A DNA stretch of 64,000 nt from Afipia sp. (GTDB lineage Bacteria > Pseudomonadota > Alphaproteobacteria > Rhizobiales > Xanthobacteraceae): contig JAUSAX010000064.1 of NCBI GenBank assembly GCA_030652315.1, forward strand, positions 1 through 64,000. The letters run 5' to 3'. Of the stretch, positions 61,338 to 64,000 are shown piece by piece (position 1 is the stretch's first letter; each line of letters begins with the position of its first letter). The notes beneath the pieces were generated by a model. It was given only the letters and a program-made list of their open reading frames with translations. It ran no database searches and was not told the origin of the DNA. A program made the position numbers and the translations under genes.

Positions 61338-61573
61338 GTCAGGCGCATTCTTGTCAGGAGGAACCGAATTGCCGCAGTGAAAAGCTCAAACCATATCGGT
61401 CTGACTTTCGGCCCCAGGGCAATGGTGGGTCAAGCAGGGTATCCGCCCCATATAGGGTGCTTCGTTCCGCAAAAAAGGGAGCGGTCGGGAACAGTGACTT
61501 CCGGCCAAAGCGCGCGGAAAGGCTACAATTATGCGCCGTTACGGCGAGATCAGGTCACGGGCTCCGGAAACAC

Positions 61574-62500
61574 CTAGCCAATCGCGTGCAGGCACCAGGC
61601 CAGAATGCCCTTCTGCGCATGCAGGCGGTTTTCCGCCTCGTCGAACACCACCGACTGCGGACCGTCGATCACCTCATCGGTGACTTCGTCGCCACGATGC
61701 GCCGGCAGGCAATGCATGAAGATGGCGCCGGGATTGGCCAGCGACATCAGCTTGGCGTTGACCTGATAGGGCTTCAGCAGGTTGTGCCGATGTTCGCCAT
61801 CCTTGTCGCCCATCGATACCCAGGTATCGGTGATGATGCAGTCGGCACCGCGCACCATTTCTTCGGCCTTGGTGCCGAGCACGATCGGTGCGCCCGTAGT
61901 TTTGATCCAGTCTTTCAGCAGCTTGTTCGGCGCCAGTTCCGGCGGCGTCGCAACGCGCAGATTGAAGCCGAACCGCTCCGCGGCATGCGCCCACGACGCC
62001 AGCACGTTGTTGTCGTCGCCGGTCCACGCCACGGTGCGTCCCTTGATCGGGCCGAGATGTTCTTCGAATGTCATGACATCCGCCATCACCTGACAGGGAT
62101 GCGAGCGGCGGGTCAGTCCGTTGATCACTGGCACCGTCGCATGCGCAGCCAGTTCGGTCAGCGCCTCATGGTTGAGAATCCGGATCATGATGGCATCAAC
62201 GAAACGCGACAGCACCCGCGCGGTATCGGCGATGGTTTCGCCGCGCCCAAGCTGCATTTCAGCACCGGTCAGCATGATGGCTTCGCCGCCGAGTTGGCGC
62301 ATGCCGACATCGAACGACACGCGGGTGCGCGTTGACGGCTTGTCGAAGATCATGGCCAGCGTCTTGCCATCGAGCGGCTTGCTGGACGTATCACCGGCCT
62401 TGCGCTTGTTCTTCATCGCCACGCTGGCGTCGAGGATCACACGCAACTCCTTGGTGGGCACGTCAAACAGATCGAGGAAATGTCGGGGGGACGTCGTCAT
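61574..62500 (-). CDS. argF: Ornithine carbamoyltransferase
   Basis: A 308-residue transcarbamylase. Carbamoyl-phosphate binding is [13 protein letters not shown]; the ornithine loop is [11 protein letters not shown]. It makes citrulline from ornithine. Its ATG shares one base with the argD stop (TAATG), so the two are coupled in an argD-argF operon. Confidence 0.95.
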   Translation of the reverse strand: MTTSPRHFLDLFDVPTKELRVILDASVAMKNKRKAGDTSSKPLDGKTLAMIFDKPSTRTRVSFDVGMRQLGGEAIMLTGAEMQLGRGETIADTARVLSRFVDAIMIRILNHEALTELAAHATVPVINGLTRRSHPCQVMADVMTFEEHLGPIKGRTVAWTGDDNNVLASWAHAAERFGFNLRVATPPELAPNKLLKDWIKTTGAPIVLGTKAEEMVRGADCIITDTWVSMGDKDGEHRHNLLKPYQVNAKLMSLANPGAIFMHCLPAHRGDEVTDEVIDGPQSVVFDEAENRLHAQKGILAWCLHAIG

Positions 62501-63720
62501 TATACCGCCTCACGCCGCGCCGACGTCCGCGTGAACTTCGTGCAGACGCGCTCGATGCGCGACACCGCATCATCGATCTCCGCCTCGGTGACAATCAGCG
62601 GCGGCAGTAGCCGCACGACGTTTTCACCGGCTCCAACTGTGAGCAGCTTCTCATCGCGCAACGCGCCGACGAGATCACCCGCCGGGATCACGGCCTTGAG
62701 GCCGATCAGCAAGCCATCGCCACGCACTTCATCGACCACATCGGGATAGCGATCGACGATCGACGCAAGCTTCTGTTTCAGTACCAGCGACGATCGCTGA
62801 ACGTTCTCAAAGAATTTCGGCGCCAGCATCACATCGAGCACGGCGTTGGCCGCAGCAACCGCAAGCAGATTGCCGCCGAAGGTCGAACCGTGCGTACCCG
62901 GCGTCATGCCGGCCGCAGCAGCGGCAGTGGCAAGGCACGCGCCGATCGGGAACCCGCCGCCAAGCGCCTTCGCCAGCGCCATGATGTCCGGCTCGACGCC
63001 GGTCTTTTCATAGGCGAACAGCGTGCCGGTGCGGCCCATACCGGTCTGCACTTCATCGAACACCAGAACGAGTTTGTTGTCGTCACAGAGCTGCCGCAGC
63101 GCGCGGAAGAACGCCGGGTCAGCCGCACGCACGCCGCCTTCACCCTGCCAGGGCTCTATCAGAATGCCCGCAGTCTCCGGGCCAATCGCTTTCTTCACCG
63201 CTTCGAGATCGCCGAGCGGCACCTGATCGAAGCCTTCAACACGCGGCCCGAAACCTTCGAGATATTTCTGCTGACCGCCCGCGGCGAGCGTCGCGAGCGT
63301 GCGGCCGTGGAATGCGCCTTCAAACGTAATGAGCCGGTAGCGTTCCGGCCTGCCGTTCACCGCCTGAAACTTGCGCGCCATCTTGATGCACGCTTCCATC
63401 GCTTCCGCGCCGGAGTTGCAGAAGAACGCCACGTCGGCGAAGCTTGCATCACACAGCCGCGTCGCCAGCCGCTCGCCTTCCGGAATCGTGAAGAGATTCG
63501 AGACGTGCCACAACTTCGCGGCCTGCTCCTGCACGGCAGCGACCAGATGCGGATGGGCATGACCAAGCGCATTCACCGCCACGCCGCTGGTGAAATCGAG
63601 ATAGCGGTCGCCATTGGTCGCGATCAGCCATGGACCCTCGCCGCGCTCGAAAGCGACGTCGGCGCGGGCAAAAACCGGCAACATGTGAGAGTCGAGATGC
63701 GGCTTGACTGTGTGGCTCAT
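62500..63720 (-). CDS. argD: Acetylornithine aminotransferase
   Basis: A 406-residue class III aminotransferase. Features are [70 protein letters not shown], and [14 protein letters not shown] with the PLP Lys. It transaminates N-acetylornithine and, in many bacteria, succinyl-diaminopimelate too. ATG at 63720 is preceded by AGGTCGCC. Followed by argF with a one-base overlap. Confidence 0.94.
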   Translation of the reverse strand: MSHTVKPHLDSHMLPVFARADVAFERGEGPWLIATNGDRYLDFTSGVAVNALGHAHPHLVAAVQEQAAKLWHVSNLFTIPEGERLATRLCDASFADVAFFCNSGAEAMEACIKMARKFQAVNGRPERYRLITFEGAFHGRTLATLAAGGQQKYLEGFGPRVEGFDQVPLGDLEAVKKAIGPETAGILIEPWQGEGGVRAADPAFFRALRQLCDDNKLVLVFDEVQTGMGRTGTLFAYEKTGVEPDIMALAKALGGGFPIGACLATAAAAAGMTPGTHGSTFGGNLLAVAAANAVLDVMLAPKFFENVQRSSLVLKQKLASIVDRYPDVVDEVRGDGLLIGLKAVIPAGDLVGALRDEKLLTVGAGENVVRLLPPLIVTEAEIDDAVSRIERVCTKFTRTSARREAV

Positions 63721-63801
63721 GGCGACCTGATCGATGGTATGGGTCAACAGCATCGCGATCGCGTCAGCGCTTGTCGCTCAGTTGCCTGCCCCGGAAACGA
63801 A

Positions 63802-63827
63802 ACGTGCCGCCCGAAGAGGCGGCACGT
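63802..63827 (-). promoter_or_regulatory. Leader hairpin at the 5' end of the argD transcript
   Basis: ACGTGCCGCC (63802-63811) and GGCGGCACGT (63818-63827) form a perfect 10-bp stem with a 6-nt loop. On the minus strand it is followed by TTTCGTTT, a weak U tract. The start site predicted from the promoter at 63835-63862 falls at its 5' edge, so it would cap the argD leader as a protective hairpin or an attenuator. Confidence 0.55.
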
Positions 63828-63834
63828 GGCGGTT

Positions 63835-63862
63835 ATTCTATTGGCGAGCGGTGTGGTGTCAA
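63835..63862 (-). promoter_or_regulatory. Predicted argD promoter
   Basis: On the minus strand TTGACA (63857-63862) and TAGAAT (63835-63840) are separated by 16 bases. The -35 is perfect, the -10 matches five of six. It lies 115 bases upstream of the argD ATG. Confidence 0.65.
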
Positions 63863-63900
63863 TCCACGCGCGCTCTTCTGGAACTCAAACGAGCGCCCGT

Positions 63901-63915
63901 TTGTCGCTGCGACAA
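63901..63915. promoter_or_regulatory. Perfect inverted repeat upstream of the argD promoter
   Basis: TTGTCGC-T-GCGACAA is a 7-bp perfect inverted repeat around one base, 39 bases upstream of the argD -35. It could be an operator. No regulator gene is adjacent, and the motif is not one that I recognise. Confidence 0.35.
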
Positions 63916-63938
63916 GCTAAAAACCAGCATTTTCCGAC

Positions 63939-64000
63939 CTATTCCAGCGCCTCGGCACCCATCTCGGGCAGGAAAACGCCATTTGCAGGCGGCGCACAGT
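63939..64000 (-). CDS. Possible 3' end of a gene running in from the right
   Basis: Read on the minus strand, the last 62 bases contain an open frame ending in TAG at 63939 (…APPANGVFLPEMGAEALE). It has a protein-like composition but is too short to identify, and other frames are also open. Confidence 0.3.
   Translation of the reverse strand, partial: CAPPANGVFLPEMGAEALE

Noticed and set aside
1..64000. CRISPR array, complete insertion sequence or prophage
   Set aside because: No regularly spaced direct repeats, transposase, integrase or phage structural genes were found; repeats present are short palindromes.

Overview
The window looks like chromosome of a high-GC alphaproteobacterium of the Bradyrhizobium / Rhodopseudomonas / Afipia / Nitrobacter group (Bradyrhizobiaceae). 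Signs are an IalB-family protein, a class I lysyl-tRNA synthetase, a PodJ-like Sel1-repeat polarity protein, a TIGR02186 protein next to a TauE/SafE exporter, a long two-part dCTP deaminase, a SAM-II riboswitch in front of a homocysteine-forming sulfhydrylase, and dispersed palindromic repeats between genes. No genus is proven.

Layout. 1-6 kb: end of an ialB-like gene, a doxX-dsrE-tlpA thiol/redox operon divergent from an HxlR regulator, tldD, small conserved genes and a secreted PAN-domain protein. 6-9 kb: glutamate-cysteine ligase, then a MarR regulator divergent from a glutathione S-transferase. 9-15 kb: a beta-oxidation cluster (acyl-CoA dehydrogenase, thiolase, FadJ-type bifunctional enzyme). 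15-22 kb: a PodJ-like protein, TauE exporter with TIGR02186 partner, and a variant NRAMP transporter. 21.7-25 kb: the pdeM/Lhr-like helicase DNA-damage pair. 25-27.5 kb: a branched-chain-type solute-binding protein and a TPR-methyltransferase.

27.5-30.1 kb is the accessory spot and the main point of interest. An AT-richer gene encodes a retron-type reverse transcriptase (NAxxH, YADD and VTG signatures) fused to a C-terminal DUF3800-like domain. An 83-nt inverted-repeat RNA candidate lies just upstream. Downstream are a perfect-consensus sigma70-type promoter (TTGACA-N16-TATAAT) and a 130-nt four-arm palindromic element. The flanking genes are ordinary chromosomal genes, so this is probably a small inserted defence module next to a dispersed repeat.

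30-46 kb returns to housekeeping and metabolism: MATE pump, pyrD, an S24 LexA-like repressor, lysK, a membrane glycosyltransferase, a SCO copper chaperone, an FAD dehydrogenase, ketopantoate reductase, and an old-yellow-enzyme homologue. 45.5-46.7 kb holds a truncated haemoglobin, a 56-residue membrane protein translationally coupled to it, and a divergent NsrR-like Rrf2 regulator. tRNA-Gly(CCC) follows, then ogt, an AraC regulator, small enzymes and an EAL protein whose catalytic and phospho-acceptor residues look degenerate. 50.5-55 kb: a MATE transporter, an AidB-like acyl-CoA dehydrogenase and dCTP deaminase. 55.2-56.6 kb: metZ behind a SAM-II riboswitch whose four alternating complementary hexamers form a readable terminator/antiterminator switch. 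56.7-59.7 kb: opgC with two overlapping SGNH-hydrolase genes, probably for glucan or envelope modification. The end holds apaG, hslO and the argD-argF arginine genes with their promoter and a 5' leader hairpin.
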